Positions 1 to 11,269 are shown, numbered from the stretch's first letter. The stretch: 64,000 bases of DNA from Aldehydirespirator sp965203635 (GCA_965203635.1 OZ241903.1:3472001-3536000); one strand, 5' to 3'. The notes: generated by a model from the letters alone, not told the origin. Numbers and translations are program-made.

Positions 1-1865
1 TGCATCCAGGAGTTGTTGGAGCGCAGATGGCGGCGGCTGGTGAGCACCAGCGGCTCGACAGGACGGTCGAGGCGGTCGGCGAGCCGGTCGACATCGCCGA
101 CGATGTGATCGGGAGCCAGGTCGATCTTCCCGTCGTCGTGCAGCACGATCTCGTCGATGCGGGGCACCATCGGGCCGAAGTCGACACCGTCGGGGTGCTC
201 CTTGAGCTTCTCCAAGGTCAGGCCGTCGGGGTTCTCGCCGTAGCGGTCGCCCCACGGGCCCATGCGGACGGCCAGATCGTTGAGACGCTCCGGGCCAGGC
301 TCCGGCGAGGCGGCCAGAGCCGCATCGGGGTCGGCCCCGCACAGGGTGGCCAGATGCGAGAAGTACCCGTCGTCGATGGCGGCCGCGTCGGTGTCCGGCG
401 GGATCCCCGCGCAGATGGCGCCCAAGCGGAGCAGGATCTCCCACTCGTGCGGCCGATCCTCAGCGGGCGGGAACAGCGGCGGCGACCACTTGGCGGCCGA
501 GCGGGTGGCCCATCCCCACAGCAGCTCGTCGAAGTGGGGCTGCTCCAGCGCCGAGAGGCCGGGCAGGATCACGTCGGCGTGCCGGGACGTCTCGTTGAGC
601 GCGTTGTCGAGCGAGATCATGGCGTCGAGCTGGGGCAGGGCCGCGTCCAGGCGGCCGGCGTCGGGGGCCGAAATCACCGGATTGCCGCAGATGACCACCA
701 AGGCCTTGACCTGGCCCGGCCCGGGCGTGTCGATCTCCTCGGCCAGGCACGACAGCGGGAACTGTCCCAGCGCCTCCGGCGCCCCCCGCACGCGGCTGTG
801 CCGGCGGCCGAAACCCTTGGGCGAGCCCCAGTCCTGCTGGGCCGCGGTCACGGCCACCGGCTTGGCCCACATGAGCCCTCCGGTGGCGTCGAGGTTGCCG
901 GTGAGCGCGCAGATGACGTCGGGCAGCCACGACGCCAGGGTGCCGAACTCCTGGTTGCAGGTACCGATGCGGGCATACCAGGCGGCCCGGTCGGCTGCGG
1001 CGAACTCGTGGGCCAGTGCGCGGATCAGCTCGGGGCTGGTGCCGCAGGCGTCTGCCACCCGCTCGGGTGGGAAGTCGGCCGCGATGCGTCGTACGTCGTC
1101 CACCCCCTTGAGGCGGTCGGCCAGGTGTCCGAGCCGGATCAGGCCGTCGGCGAACAGCACGTTGACCACCGCGAGCTGCAACAGGGCGTCGGTGCCGGGC
1201 CTCACCGGCAGCCACTGGTCGGCGTGCTTGACCGTTCCGGTGCGGCGGGGGTCGATCACCACCACCTTGCCGCGCTCGCGGATCCGGTCGAGCGCGGCGG
1301 GCACGTTGGCATGGGCCAGCAGGCTGCCCTGGCTGGCGTGGGGGTTGGCCCCTTGAACGACCATGAAGTCGGTCCGCTCGATGTCGGGGGCCGGGATGCG
1401 CCAGGCCTGCCCGTACATGAGCTGGCACACGACATTCTTGGGCCACTGGTCGATCGTGCCGGCCGAGTAGATCACCGGCAGCTGGGCCAGACCCATGAAG
1501 AGGCCCACGTAGCGGCTGATCGAGTAGTTGTGGGCGGCCGGATTGCCCACATAGGCGGTGATCGCCTCGACACCGTGGTCCGAGCGGACCGTGCCGATGA
1601 GTTCGGAGCATCGTGCGAATGCGTCGTCCCAGCCGGCCTCGACGAGCTCGCCCGACGAGTTGCGCACGAGCGGCGCCCGCAGCCGGTCGGGGTCGGAGTG
1701 AAGATGCCCGAGCGTTGTGCCCTTGGGGCAGATGTAGCCCTTGGACCACACGTCGTCGCGATTGGGCCTGATCAGCTTGACCTCGCCGTCGGCGTGGTGC
1801 ACCTCGAGCCCGCACATCGCCTCGCAAAGCGGGCAAGTGCGGATGTGGATGCTGCGATCCGTCAC
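1..1865 (-). CDS. Molybdopterin oxidoreductase catalytic subunit (3' end beyond window)
   Basis: Catalytic subunit of a molybdopterin-guanine-dinucleotide oxidoreductase of the formate dehydrogenase/BisC type; the C-terminal part runs off the left edge. The GTG at 1865 gives a protein starting VTDRSIHIRTCPLCEAMCGL, with Cys-x2-Cys-x3-Cys of the N-terminal [4Fe-4S] site, and the fourth Cys follows about 30 residues later in YICPKG. The last residues visible before the edge are LRSNNSWM, a motif typical of this family. About 621 residues are present; members are usually 700-780, so roughly 100 or more are missing. No twin-arginine signal is seen, so a cytoplasmic enzyme is likely. No partner subunit is visible and the substrate cannot be named. 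It lies downstream of dtd on the same strand, separated by a palindromic repeat. Confidence 0.85.
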   Translation of the reverse strand, partial: MTDRSIHIRTCPLCEAMCGLEVHHADGEVKLIRPNRDDVWSKGYICPKGTTLGHLHSDPDRLRAPLVRNSSGELVEAGWDDAFARCSELIGTVRSDHGVEAITAYVGNPAAHNYSISRYVGLFMGLAQLPVIYSAGTIDQWPKNVVCQLMYGQAWRIPAPDIERTDFMVVQGANPHASQGSLLAHANVPAALDRIRERGKVVVIDPRRTGTVKHADQWLPVRPGTDALLQLAVVNVLFADGLIRLGHLADRLKGVDDVRRIAADFPPERVADACGTSPELIRALAHEFAAADRAAWYARIGTCNQEFGTLASWLPDVICALTGNLDATGGLMWAKPVAVTAAQQDWGSPKGFGRRHSRVRGAPEALGQFPLSCLAEEIDTPGPGQVKALVVICGNPVISAPDAGRLDAALPQLDAMISLDNALNETSRHADVILPGLSALEQPHFDELLWGWATRSAAKWSPPLFPPAEDRPHEWEILLRLGAICAGIPPDTDAAAIDDGYFSHLATLCGADPDAALAASPEPGPERLNDLAVRMGPWGDRYGENPDGLTLEKLKEHPDGVDFGPMVPRIDEIVLHDDGKIDLAPDHIVGDVDRLADRLDRPVEPLVLTSRRHLRSNNSWM

Positions 1866-1941
1866 GGCCGAGCCTTTCGTTTCGGCTTCAACAAGGCCGC
1901 GATCCTAGGAGACCGAGGCGAGCGAATGCCCTCATGAGCCC

Positions 1942-1988
1942 GAATTGGCAGCAGAACGCACGCATACCGTGCACAACGCTGCCAATTC
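1942..1988. repeat. 47-bp palindromic element, copy 1
   Basis: Perfect 11-bp terminal inverted repeat GAATTGGCAGC/GCTGCCAATTC. An inner stem GCACG/CGTGC is closed by the loop CATAC, so the element can fold as a two-step hairpin. It sits between dtd and the molybdopterin oxidoreductase, both minus strand. Related copies lie at 46694, 46765 and 60758. No T-tract follows, so it is not a typical intrinsic terminator. Confidence 0.75.
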
Positions 1989-1997
1989 CGGTTCGGG

Positions 1998-2435
1998 TCA
2001 CACTTCGAGCATCAGGGTGACGGGGCCGTCGTTGGTCAACTCCACCGCCATGTTCGCCCCGAAGGAGCCGGTGGCCACGGTGGCACCCAGTCGCCGCAGC
2101 TCGTCCACGAGCACGTCGATCAGGCGGTTGGCCTCGTCGGGAGCGGCCGCGGCGATGAACGACGGCCGGCGGCCTTTGCGGGCGTCGCCGTACAGCGTGA
2201 ACTGGCTGACCACGAGCACCTCGCCGCCGACGTCGGCCACGGAACGGTTCATGTGGCCCTTGTCGTCGGCGAAGATGCGCAGATGCCACAGCTTTGAGGC
2301 CAACTTGACTGCGGCCTGGTCGTCGTCGTCGTGGGTCACCCCGACGAGGCAGCACAGACCCGGACCGATGTCGCCCACCACCCGGCCGTCCACCCGCACA
2401 CTGGCCTCGGAGGCCCGCTGCACCAGCGCTCTCAC
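1998..2435 (-). CDS. dtd: D-aminoacyl-tRNA deacylase
   Basis: DTD hydrolyses D-amino acids (and glycine mischarged on tRNA-Ala) from tRNA, a translation quality-control step in the cytoplasm. At 145 aa it has the usual length of the family. It begins MRALVQRASEASV and shows both active-site signatures: SQFTLYGD (family SQxT) near residue 78, and NDGPVT (family NxGPxT) near the C-terminus. Its ATG overlaps the stop of the upstream EamA transporter gene by 4 nt, so the two are probably translationally coupled. There is no functional reason to link the two; the pairing may simply reflect compact packing. Confidence 0.95.
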   Translation of the reverse strand: MRALVQRASEASVRVDGRVVGDIGPGLCCLVGVTHDDDDQAAVKLASKLWHLRIFADDKGHMNRSVADVGGEVLVVSQFTLYGDARKGRRPSFIAAAAPDEANRLIDVLVDELRRLGATVATGSFGANMAVELTNDGPVTLMLEV

Positions 2436-3346
2436 GGGGCCAGCCTACGAATTGCTTCGCCCGGACCCGGCCTGAAGCGCTTGGAACGGCCGGCCGCGAC
2501 CGTGCCGTAGAACACGCCGGCCAGCACCACCACCGCGCCGGCCACGGTGCTGGCACCGGGCAACTCCGACAGGAACACTGCGGCCCATACCGTCCCCGCC
2601 ACCGTCTCGGTCGGCGCAAACAGCGAGACCTCCGACACGGGGGCGTAGCGGAGGGCGTTCGAGTTGGCCAGCCGGCCCAAGGGGTTGAAGCACAGGCCCA
2701 TGGCCGCGATGGCCAGGTAGGCCCGCGCGTCGAGCGAGAACGGCGATACCGCGAAGCTCGTGACGACCACGACAACGGCCGCGCTGAGGAACAACGCGGC
2801 CCGGCGGCTCAGGTCCGGGAAGCGCCGCCAGACTGTCATGTTCCCGGCGAAGCACACCACCGCCAGCAGCGCCAGGAGGTCGCCCCTCAGCGTCGGCTCG
2901 CCCACCGAGTTCGACACGATCACTCCGATGCCCACCATGGTCAGGGTGATGGCGACGGCCACCCGGCGCGTGATCGCCTCACCGAGGAACACCCGGGCGC
3001 ACAGCGAGGCCATCAGGGGAGCCGCGGCCACGATGGCCACCACGTTGGCCACCCGGGTCTCGGTGATGGCGGTTATGAAGGCGAGCTGGCTCACCGATGC
3101 GAGCGCCGCCACGCCCATGATCGGCAGCCGGTGGGTGCGCAGAGACTCCAGAGCGGGGCGCCGGTCGAACCACCGCCCGAAGGTTGAGTGCACCACCAAC
3201 GCGCAGCACGACACCAGGAAGGCCACGTCCAGCGCACCGGCCTCCGACACCCGCACCCACAGCGAGTCGGTGGAGACGCACAGCATCCCGACGCCGGCCA
3301 GCAGCCACCCCAGCGGCCGCCGATCATCCGAGTGCTCCGCGCTCAC
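2432..3346 (-). CDS. EamA/DMT-family transporter
   Basis: Inner-membrane permease of the drug/metabolite transporter superfamily, built from two EamA repeats of about five membrane helices each. The 304-aa length is typical. The GTG start at 3346 leads into a short charged N-terminus and then a run of hydrophobic segments. The second repeat contains PLMASLCARVFLGEAITRR and, later, the usual LGEx-like segment LNP-LGRLANSN. Substrate is not predictable; relatives export amino acids or metabolites. The gene is followed by dtd with a 4-nt overlap and preceded by the XdhC-YHS gene 90 bp upstream. The intervening 90 bp show nothing recognisable. Confidence 0.85.
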   Translation of the reverse strand: MSAEHSDDRRPLGWLLAGVGMLCVSTDSLWVRVSEAGALDVAFLVSCCALVVHSTFGRWFDRRPALESLRTHRLPIMGVAALASVSQLAFITAITETRVANVVAIVAAAPLMASLCARVFLGEAITRRVAVAITLTMVGIGVIVSNSVGEPTLRGDLLALLAVVCFAGNMTVWRRFPDLSRRAALFLSAAVVVVVTSFAVSPFSLDARAYLAIAAMGLCFNPLGRLANSNALRYAPVSEVSLFAPTETVAGTVWAAVFLSELPGASTVAGAVVVLAGVFYGTVAAGRSKRFRPGPGEAIRRLAP

Positions 3347-3436
3347 CGGGTCAAGCTAACGGCCACCCACGACGACCGAAGGGATGCGGGCTGCTGCTTC
3401 GCTGCAACCGCGGCCGGGGCCGTGGGCTGGCGCGGT

Positions 3437-4408
3437 TCAGGTCGAGGCGAGGAAGGTCTGCGGGTCTGCGGTGAAGGCCCGCAGGCAGCCGGGGGCGCAG
3501 AACCAGTAGTCGTTGCCGTCGTGGACGGTGTGGTACTTGGCGTCGTCCACCAGCACCGTCATGCCGCAAACGGGGTCTATGGCCTCGACTCTTGGCGGAG
3601 CCGGGCCGGAACCCGCGGCCACCAGCTCGCCTCTTGCCCGGCGAGCCACGAGGTCGGCCATCACCGCCACCGCGATCTCCGCATTGGCAACCGCGCCGAG
3701 GTCCAGCCCGGCGGGTGCGTGGACACGGTCCAGGTCCGCATCGGCACTGTCCCGGCTGCGCAAGTGGTCGAGCACGGTCGCGGCTCGCCGGTGGGAGGCG
3801 ATCAGGCCGACATACCCCGCGTCGCTCCCCAGCGCGGCCTCAAGAGCCAGGTCGTCGTAGTGGCCCTGGGTGGCGACCACCACCGCGGTGGCGCCGTCGA
3901 CACCGAGTCCCGACAGGTCGATCTTGGTGCGCACGATCTCCGGCCGGGTGTGCTCGTCGGGGTCGCCGCCGTCATCGATGACTGTGGCGCCCCAGCCGAG
4001 CGAGACGGCCATCTCGGCCAGCGCGTCCACCGCCGGGGACCGGCCCACCACGATCACCTGGGGCTCGGGACGGTGCGGCTCCAGGTACACCTCCAGCGCT
4101 CCCTCGGATTCGCAGGCCATGGCTATGGAACGCACCCCCTCGGAGGAGCGGCCGTCCAACTCGTCGGGCCGGCCCAGGAACAGCAGCGCGGGCTGTCCCG
4201 TCTCCAGGCACTCCCGGGCGTGGCGCACGACCGACGGCTCCGCGCAGGCGCCGCCCAGCCAGCCCCGGACCGTTCCGTCCGCCAGGACCACCGCTTTGGA
4301 GCCCTGCCGTCCCGACGACGGACCCCGCCGCCAGACCACCGTGGCCAGCACGTAGGGCACGCGTTGCGTGGTGAGTTCCACCGCCTCGGCCAGCACCGAC
4401 ACGTCCAT
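3437..4408 (-). CDS. XdhC/CoxI-family molybdoenzyme maturation factor with C-terminal YHS domain
   Basis: XdhC-type proteins hand sulfurated molybdenum cofactor to enzymes of the xanthine dehydrogenase/CO dehydrogenase family. The 323-aa product has an N-terminal XdhC_CoxI domain (about 10-75, with RRGPSSGRQGSKAVV and GGAC), a Rossmann-like XdhC_C domain (about 135-240, starting VIVVGRSPAVDAL and including ATQGHYDD and GLIASHRR), and a YHS domain at about 278-323 (DPVCGM then WFCAPGC). YHS domains bind or sense metal ions through their cysteines. It lies 82 bp downstream of coxL on the same strand, so the CO dehydrogenase is the probable client. The XdhC-YHS join could be relevant to copper or molybdenum insertion, but that is inference. 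No CoxD-like MoxR ATPase or CoxE is present here. Confidence 0.85.
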   Translation of the reverse strand: MDVSVLAEAVELTTQRVPYVLATVVWRRGPSSGRQGSKAVVLADGTVRGWLGGACAEPSVVRHARECLETGQPALLFLGRPDELDGRSSEGVRSIAMACESEGALEVYLEPHRPEPQVIVVGRSPAVDALAEMAVSLGWGATVIDDGGDPDEHTRPEIVRTKIDLSGLGVDGATAVVVATQGHYDDLALEAALGSDAGYVGLIASHRRAATVLDHLRSRDSADADLDRVHAPAGLDLGAVANAEIAVAVMADLVARRARGELVAAGSGPAPPRVEAIDPVCGMTVLVDDAKYHTVHDGNDYWFCAPGCLRAFTADPQTFLAST

Positions 4409-4490
4409 AGCACCGCGGCTCCCTCGAGTCGCCGTCGTTTCAGGTGTCTGAGTCTAGGACCGGGGCCTCCGGAGCCCGAGCCCGGGCGGT

Positions 4491-6848
<2,358 letters not shown>

Positions 6849-6861
6849 AGCTCGATACCTC

Positions 6862-7341
6862 CTAGCCGTCGGAGCCGTTGGACGACGCCGCGGCGGCCGC
6901 GGCCTGGATGGCCTTGACGATGTTCATGTAGCCGGTGCACCGGCAAAGGTTCCCCGAGATGGCCCAGCGGACCTCGTCGTCGGACGGGTCCGGGTTCTCC
7001 TCGATCAGCGCCGCCCCCACCAGCATCATGGCCGGGGTGCAGAAGCCGCACTGCAGGCCGTGCTCGTCGCTGAAGGCCTGCTGGACCGGGTGCAGCCCGT
7101 CGGCGGTCTTGAGGCCCTCGACCGTGGTGACCGAGCGACCATCGGCCTGGACGGCCAGCATGGTGCACGACTTCACCGGGGTGCCGTCCACCAGCACGGT
7201 GCATACCCCGCAGCTGGTGGTGTCGCAGCCGATGTGGGTGCCGGTCAGCCCGGCGCCGGTGCGGATGTGGTCGACCAGCAGCCGGCGAGGCTCGACGTCG
7301 GCGGTGTGGTCGGTCCCGTTGATGTTGATCGTTATCTCCAT
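6862..7341 (-). CDS. coxS: Carbon monoxide dehydrogenase small iron-sulfur subunit
   Basis: Two-[2Fe-2S] electron-transfer subunit of CO dehydrogenase, 159 aa. The ATG at 7341 was chosen because GGGGGAG lies just upstream, the protein then begins MEITININGT as in CoxS proteins, and it clears the coxM stop by 11 bp; an upstream in-frame ATG at 7425 would add 28 unrelated residues inside coxM. Plant-ferredoxin-type cluster ligands are Cys39, 44, 47 and 59 (GCDTTSCGVC), and the second cluster uses Cys98, 101, 133 and 135 (QCGFC and CRC). Gene order and tight spacing place it in the coxMSL operon. Confidence 0.95.
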   Translation of the reverse strand: MEITININGTDHTADVEPRRLLVDHIRTGAGLTGTHIGCDTTSCGVCTVLVDGTPVKSCTMLAVQADGRSVTTVEGLKTADGLHPVQQAFSDEHGLQCGFCTPAMMLVGAALIEENPDPSDDEVRWAISGNLCRCTGYMNIVKAIQAAAAAASSNGSDG

Positions 7342-7352
7342 GTCTCCCCCTC

Positions 7353-8213
7353 TCAGGCCTGGGCCTGCTCGGCTGCGGCCGCGAGAGCCCTCTGGGTGAA
7401 GGCAGCCACCACCCTGCGCTTCCATCGGGCCGAGCCCCGCACGTCGTCGCGGGGCTCTGAGGCCGCCGCGGCCGCCTCACCAGCCTCGGCGAACAGATCG
7501 GCGCTCGGTGCGTTGCCCACCAGCAGCGCCTCGGCACCGGTGGCCTTGCGATTGATGGGCGCCACCGATGTCATGGCCACGCCGGCGGCCGAGATGGTGC
7601 CGTCGGCGGCCAGCTCGAGATGGGCGGCCACCCCGACGGTGGCGTAGTCGCCGACCTTGCGCTCCAGCTTCTGGTACGAGCCGCCCGACGGACCCGAAGG
7701 CACCGGGATGTGCACCGCGGTAACCATCTCGTCGTCGTTGAGCGAGTTGGTGAAGAAGTCCTGCACGAAGTCGCCGATGGCGATGGAGCGCCGGCCCGAC
7801 GGACCCTGGGCGATCACCTCGGCACCGGTGGCCAGCAGCACCGAGTTCCAGTCGCCCTCGGGGTCGCAGTGGGCCACCGACCCGCACAGGGTGCCCAGGT
7901 TGCGCACCAGCGGATCGGAGATCCAAGGGGCCGCGGATGCCACCGCGCCGGACACCGCACCGGAGGCGGCGATATCGGCGTGGCGGACCAGCGCCCCAAC
8001 CTGCAGATGGCCGTTGTGGTGCTCGATGGTGTCGAGACCGCCGATCCGGTTGATGTCAACCAGCTTCGACGGCGTCGCGAACCGGAGCTTCATCATCGGC
8101 AGCAGGCTCTGCCCGCCGGCTAGGAACCGGGTCTCGTCACCCCCCTCGGCCTTGGCGGCTATGGCCTCCTCCACTGATGAGGCCGCTGTGTAGTCGAACT
8201 GGGCGGGCAGCAT
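7353..8213 (-). CDS. coxM: Carbon monoxide dehydrogenase medium FAD subunit
   Basis: FAD-binding subunit of CO dehydrogenase, the exit point for electrons to the quinone pool. The 286 aa match the family length. The two flavin-binding motifs are visible: AGGQS at about residues 32-36 and TLCGS at about 107-111, where the family more often has TxGG, so the Cys is slightly unusual. It is the first gene of the coxM-coxS-coxL-xdhC run. The 125 bp upstream (8214-8338) separate it from a divergent MFS gene and must hold both promoters; no clear operator or -10 was recognised there. Confidence 0.93.
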   Translation of the reverse strand: MLPAQFDYTAASSVEEAIAAKAEGGDETRFLAGGQSLLPMMKLRFATPSKLVDINRIGGLDTIEHHNGHLQVGALVRHADIAASGAVSGAVASAAPWISDPLVRNLGTLCGSVAHCDPEGDWNSVLLATGAEVIAQGPSGRRSIAIGDFVQDFFTNSLNDDEMVTAVHIPVPSGPSGGSYQKLERKVGDYATVGVAAHLELAADGTISAAGVAMTSVAPINRKATGAEALLVGNAPSADLFAEAGEAAAAASEPRDDVRGSARWKRRVVAAFTQRALAAAAEQAQA

Positions 8214-8338
8214 TCCGAACCCCCATTCGTCGCGGTCTGCGCAGGTGCACGCGGGGGGCGGACATTACACGACCAAACGTTGCCCCGCTCATGCGGGAAG
8301 ACCTCGGAGCGGCGACACGGTCAAAGGTACGCTGACGG

Positions 8339-9577
8339 ATGCGCGCCGCCGGGTCCCCGAAGCCTCCGGGGCGGTTCGCGGCGCTCGGCAACCGCCACTT
8401 CCGGTTGCTCTTCATCGGTGGCTTGTTCACGTTCCTCACCATGCAGGTGGCCGGCATCGCCCGGGCCTGGCTCGCGTTCGAACTCACCGGCAGCAACACC
8501 GGCCTCGGCGGCGTGATGCTGGCCTTCGGATTCTGCAGCATCATCGCCATCCCCTACGGGGGCGTGATCTCCGATCGCTTCCCCCGGCGCACTGTGCTCC
8601 TGGTGGCCGGCGTCCTGCAGGCCGCAACGCCGATCTCTCTCGGCGTGGTGGTGGCCACCGGCGCCGAGGCGTACTGGATCCTGATCGTCGCCAGCGTCGT
8701 CCAGGGCGGCGTCATCTCGATCCTGGCGCCGGCCCGGCTCTCGTTCATCTCCGAGATCGTCGGCCGGGACGCCATAACCAACGCGGTGTTCCTGTCGATG
8801 TCCACCGTGCAGCTGGCCCGGGTCGCCGGCCCGGCCGCGGCAGGCGCCCTGATCGGTGTGGCGTTCTTCGGCCTGGCCGGCGTCTTCTTCGCCGCCGGTG
8901 GGCTCGGGATCCTGAGCGTGGCCCTGCTGTTCGGCCTGCCCCGGGGGAGCCCGTCGAGCCACTCGGGTCGCAGCGCGCTCGGCGACCTCGCCGACGGCCT
9001 GAGATTCGTCCGCTCCCGCCCGGACCTGGTGCACCTGCTCCTGGTGTCGTTCGGGGTGGTGTTGATCGGGTTCCCCCACATGGCGTTCCTGCCGGTAGTG
9101 GCCGAGGAGGTTCACAACAGCGGATCGACCGGCTTCGGCTTCCTCAACGCGGCCGCAGCGGTGGGCGCCGCGGTGGGATCCATCTCGCTGGCGAACCTCG
9201 AGCGACGACGGCTGCGCCCATTCCAGACACGCAGCGGCCTGGCCTTCGGCGCCTCGCTCGCGGTGTTCGCGGTGATGCCCGGCTTCTACGCCGCGCTGGC
9301 GGTGATGGCGGTGGTGGGGGCCACGTCCAGCGTGTTCCAGGCCCTCAACAACTCGATGCTGCTCACGTCGACGCCGGTCGAGTACCACGGACGGGTCCAG
9401 AGCCTGCTGATGCTCAGCTTCTCGGGTTTCGCCATAGCGGCCCTGCCCATCGGAATCGTGGCCGACGCCATCGGGATCCGCACGACCCTGGTGGTGCTCG
9501 GCGTGCTTGTGATCGCGGTGATGACGGTGGCCCGGATCGTCGAGCCGCGCCGCATGCCCGAGGAGACAACACTATGA
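8339..9577 (+). CDS. MFS transporter
   Basis: Major facilitator permease of 412 aa with about 12 predicted membrane helices. The loop between helices 2 and 3 carries DRFPRR, a recognisable form of the MFS signature. It resembles the MFS_3/enterobactin-exporter-like group in its opening FRLLFIGGLFTFLTMQVAG and its SEIVGRD segment. The substrate is unknown. It is the first gene of a four-gene plus-strand operon: its TGA overlaps the next ATG by 4 nt, and each later junction also overlaps. It is transcribed divergently from coxM. Confidence 0.85.
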   Translation: MRAAGSPKPPGRFAALGNRHFRLLFIGGLFTFLTMQVAGIARAWLAFELTGSNTGLGGVMLAFGFCSIIAIPYGGVISDRFPRRTVLLVAGVLQAATPISLGVVVATGAEAYWILIVASVVQGGVISILAPARLSFISEIVGRDAITNAVFLSMSTVQLARVAGPAAAGALIGVAFFGLAGVFFAAGGLGILSVALLFGLPRGSPSSHSGRSALGDLADGLRFVRSRPDLVHLLLVSFGVVLIGFPHMAFLPVVAEEVHNSGSTGFGFLNAAAAVGAAVGSISLANLERRRLRPFQTRSGLAFGASLAVFAVMPGFYAALAVMAVVGATSSVFQALNNSMLLTSTPVEYHGRVQSLLMLSFSGFAIAALPIGIVADAIGIRTTLVVLGVLVIAVMTVARIVEPRRMPEETTL

Positions 9578-10017
9578 ACAGACCAGGAGACGAGGAGGCA
9601 GCCATGGCCGGCGACACCGGCAACGATCAAGCCGCCAGCACTCCGGAGACTTCGCCGGAGTCGGTGGTGCGCGCCTACTGGGAGAGGGTCTGGCTCGAGC
9701 GGGATCTCGACGCGCTGGAGGACCTGGTGACCGACCCCGTCGTGCGCCACACCGCCGAGGGCACGCAGTCCCTGACCCGCGGCGAGTACCGTCGACGGCT
9801 GGCCGACGCCTTCGAGGCGGTCCGGGCCACCGACGTGAGCATCGACTCCATCACTGCCGATGGTCCCCTGGCGTGGGTGCGCCTCACCCTCAGGGGGGTG
9901 AGCCTGGCCACCGCGGCCCCGATGTCGCTGGCCTGGCTGGGTCAGTACCGGGTCGAGGACGGTCGCATCGTCGAACTGTGGGCCCTGCACCAGCCCGGCG
10001 CGGACTGGTCCTCGTGA
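9574..10017 (+). CDS. SnoaL/NTF2-like fold protein
   Basis: Small cytoplasmic protein (147 aa) with a SnoaL-like alpha+beta barrel pattern: an N-terminal helix region (SPESVVRAYWERVWLERDL), a DPVVRHT strand, and a C-terminal YRVEDGRIVELW strand that is typical of the fold. Such proteins are isomerases, cyclases, hydrolases or ligand binders; no function can be assigned. The ATG at 9574 overlaps the MFS stop as ATGA. An internal ATG at 9604 has a stronger site (GAGGAGG, spacing about 6) and is a credible alternative start, giving 137 aa. The next gene overlaps its stop by 4 nt. Confidence 0.75.
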   Translation: MNRPGDEEAAMAGDTGNDQAASTPETSPESVVRAYWERVWLERDLDALEDLVTDPVVRHTAEGTQSLTRGEYRRRLADAFEAVRATDVSIDSITADGPLAWVRLTLRGVSLATAAPMSLAWLGQYRVEDGRIVELWALHQPGADWSS

Positions 10018-10529
10018 CGGGCTCCGGTCCCGTCATCCGGCGATTCGATGACCCCACCGTTCCGTGGCAGCGGGTCAAGGCACAGCGCAACGCCGACGGC
10101 ACCGAGTCGTCGGTGTGGGAGAAATGGTTCGCCTTTCACGCCGACCCGCCCTACCTGTCGCTCTACGCCCGGTACGACGCCGGCATGGTTGTGCGCCGCC
10201 ACGGCCACCGGTCGCCGCACGTGGTGTTCGTCCTGGAGGGAGAGATCCTCATCGGCGACGAGCTGTGCGAGGCCGGCACCCATATCGAGCTGCCCGAGGG
10301 CGCCCAGTTCGGGCCGCTCGTGGCGGGGGACGCGGGATGCACCCTGTTCGAGGTGATGCTGGGCGACCCCCGCAGCTGGAGCAACGACCCGGCCGCGTTC
10401 GAACGGGCCTGCTCAGAGCGGGGCGTGACTCCCCTTCCCGATCCCGAGATCGACTTCCCCGACTGGCTCGCCGATCTGCGCAGCCAGTGGCTCGACTCCC
10501 GCGGCCCAGCTGACAAGCCCGGAGGGTGA
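10014..10529 (+). CDS. Cupin-domain protein
   Basis: Single-domain cupin of 171 aa. The start is a GTG that overlaps the SnoaL stop (GTGA), and no ATG is available nearby. The conserved beta-barrel region lies at about residues 55-115 (VVRRHGHRSPHVVFVLEGE and later LPEGAQFGPL). The two His of HGHRSPH and the downstream Glu are plausible metal ligands, although the second cupin motif His is not obvious. It probably acts on or senses a small molecule handled by the neighbouring transporter genes, but nothing in the sequence names it. Confidence 0.78.
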   Translation: MTGSGPVIRRFDDPTVPWQRVKAQRNADGTESSVWEKWFAFHADPPYLSLYARYDAGMVVRRHGHRSPHVVFVLEGEILIGDELCEAGTHIELPEGAQFGPLVAGDAGCTLFEVMLGDPRSWSNDPAAFERACSERGVTPLPDPEIDFPDWLADLRSQWLDSRGPADKPGG

Positions 10530-11269
10530 GCACCACCGAGTTGATCGTGGTCGGCGTGGCCTCGGCCCTGGCCATGCTGGCCAAGAGCGCCACCGGGCTC
10601 GGCTACCCGCTGATCGCCATCCCGATCCTGGCGCCGCTGGTCGGCATCGAGACCGCGGTGGCGGTCGTCACCCTGCCCAACGCGGTGGCCAACCTGCTGG
10701 TCGGCTGGCGCACCCGCCACGCCCGCTCCGAGACCCGCGACGTGTTCGTTCTGTCGGCGACGTCGGCGGTGGGAGCGGTGGTGGGCACGTTCGTCCTGGT
10801 CTCGACGCCCGAGAGGCCCCTGCTGATCGTGCTCGCGGCCGCGGTGCTGCTGTTCGTGGTCAGGTCGCTGTGGTACGGGGACGTCGCCGTGTCGCCCGAG
10901 GCGGCGCGACGGGCCTCGCCGGCCGTCGGGCTCGTCTCCGGAGTCATGCAGGGGGCGGTGGGAGTGTCCGGGCCGATCATCGGGTCGTGGATGTACGCCT
11001 ACCGCCTCCGGAAGGAGGCCTACATCTTCTCGCTGTCGGTGCTGTTCCTGGTGGCGGGGCTGGCCCAGATCACGTCCCTGGCGTCGATCGGCGCCTACGA
11101 CTCCGACCGGCTGGTTGCGGCCGCGGTGGGATTCGGGCCGGTGCTGGCCGTGCTGCCCGCCGGCGAGTACCTGCGAGCCCGGCTGTCGGGCCCGCAGTTC
11201 GACCGGGTCGTGCTGGCCCTGCTAGCCGCCTCAGGGGTGACCCTCGTGGTCCGGGCCGTCACCGGCTAG
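10526..11269 (+). CDS. TSUP (TauE/SafE) family membrane transporter
   Basis: Integral membrane protein of 247 aa with about eight helices. It has the TSUP family features: an N-terminal SATGLGYPLIAIP loop and a second-half counterpart GAVGVSGPIIG. Family members move sulfite, sulfoacetate, taurine-derived or other organic anions across the membrane. The GTG start overlaps the cupin stop (GTGA). It is the last gene of the four-gene operon, and its TAG overlaps the TAG of the convergent mscS gene on the palindrome CTAG, leaving no room for a conventional terminator. Confidence 0.85.
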   Translation: MSTTELIVVGVASALAMLAKSATGLGYPLIAIPILAPLVGIETAVAVVTLPNAVANLLVGWRTRHARSETRDVFVLSATSAVGAVVGTFVLVSTPERPLLIVLAAAVLLFVVRSLWYGDVAVSPEAARRASPAVGLVSGVMQGAVGVSGPIIGSWMYAYRLRKEAYIFSLSVLFLVAGLAQITSLASIGAYDSDRLVAAAVGFGPVLAVLPAGEYLRARLSGPQFDRVVLALLAASGVTLVVRAVTG

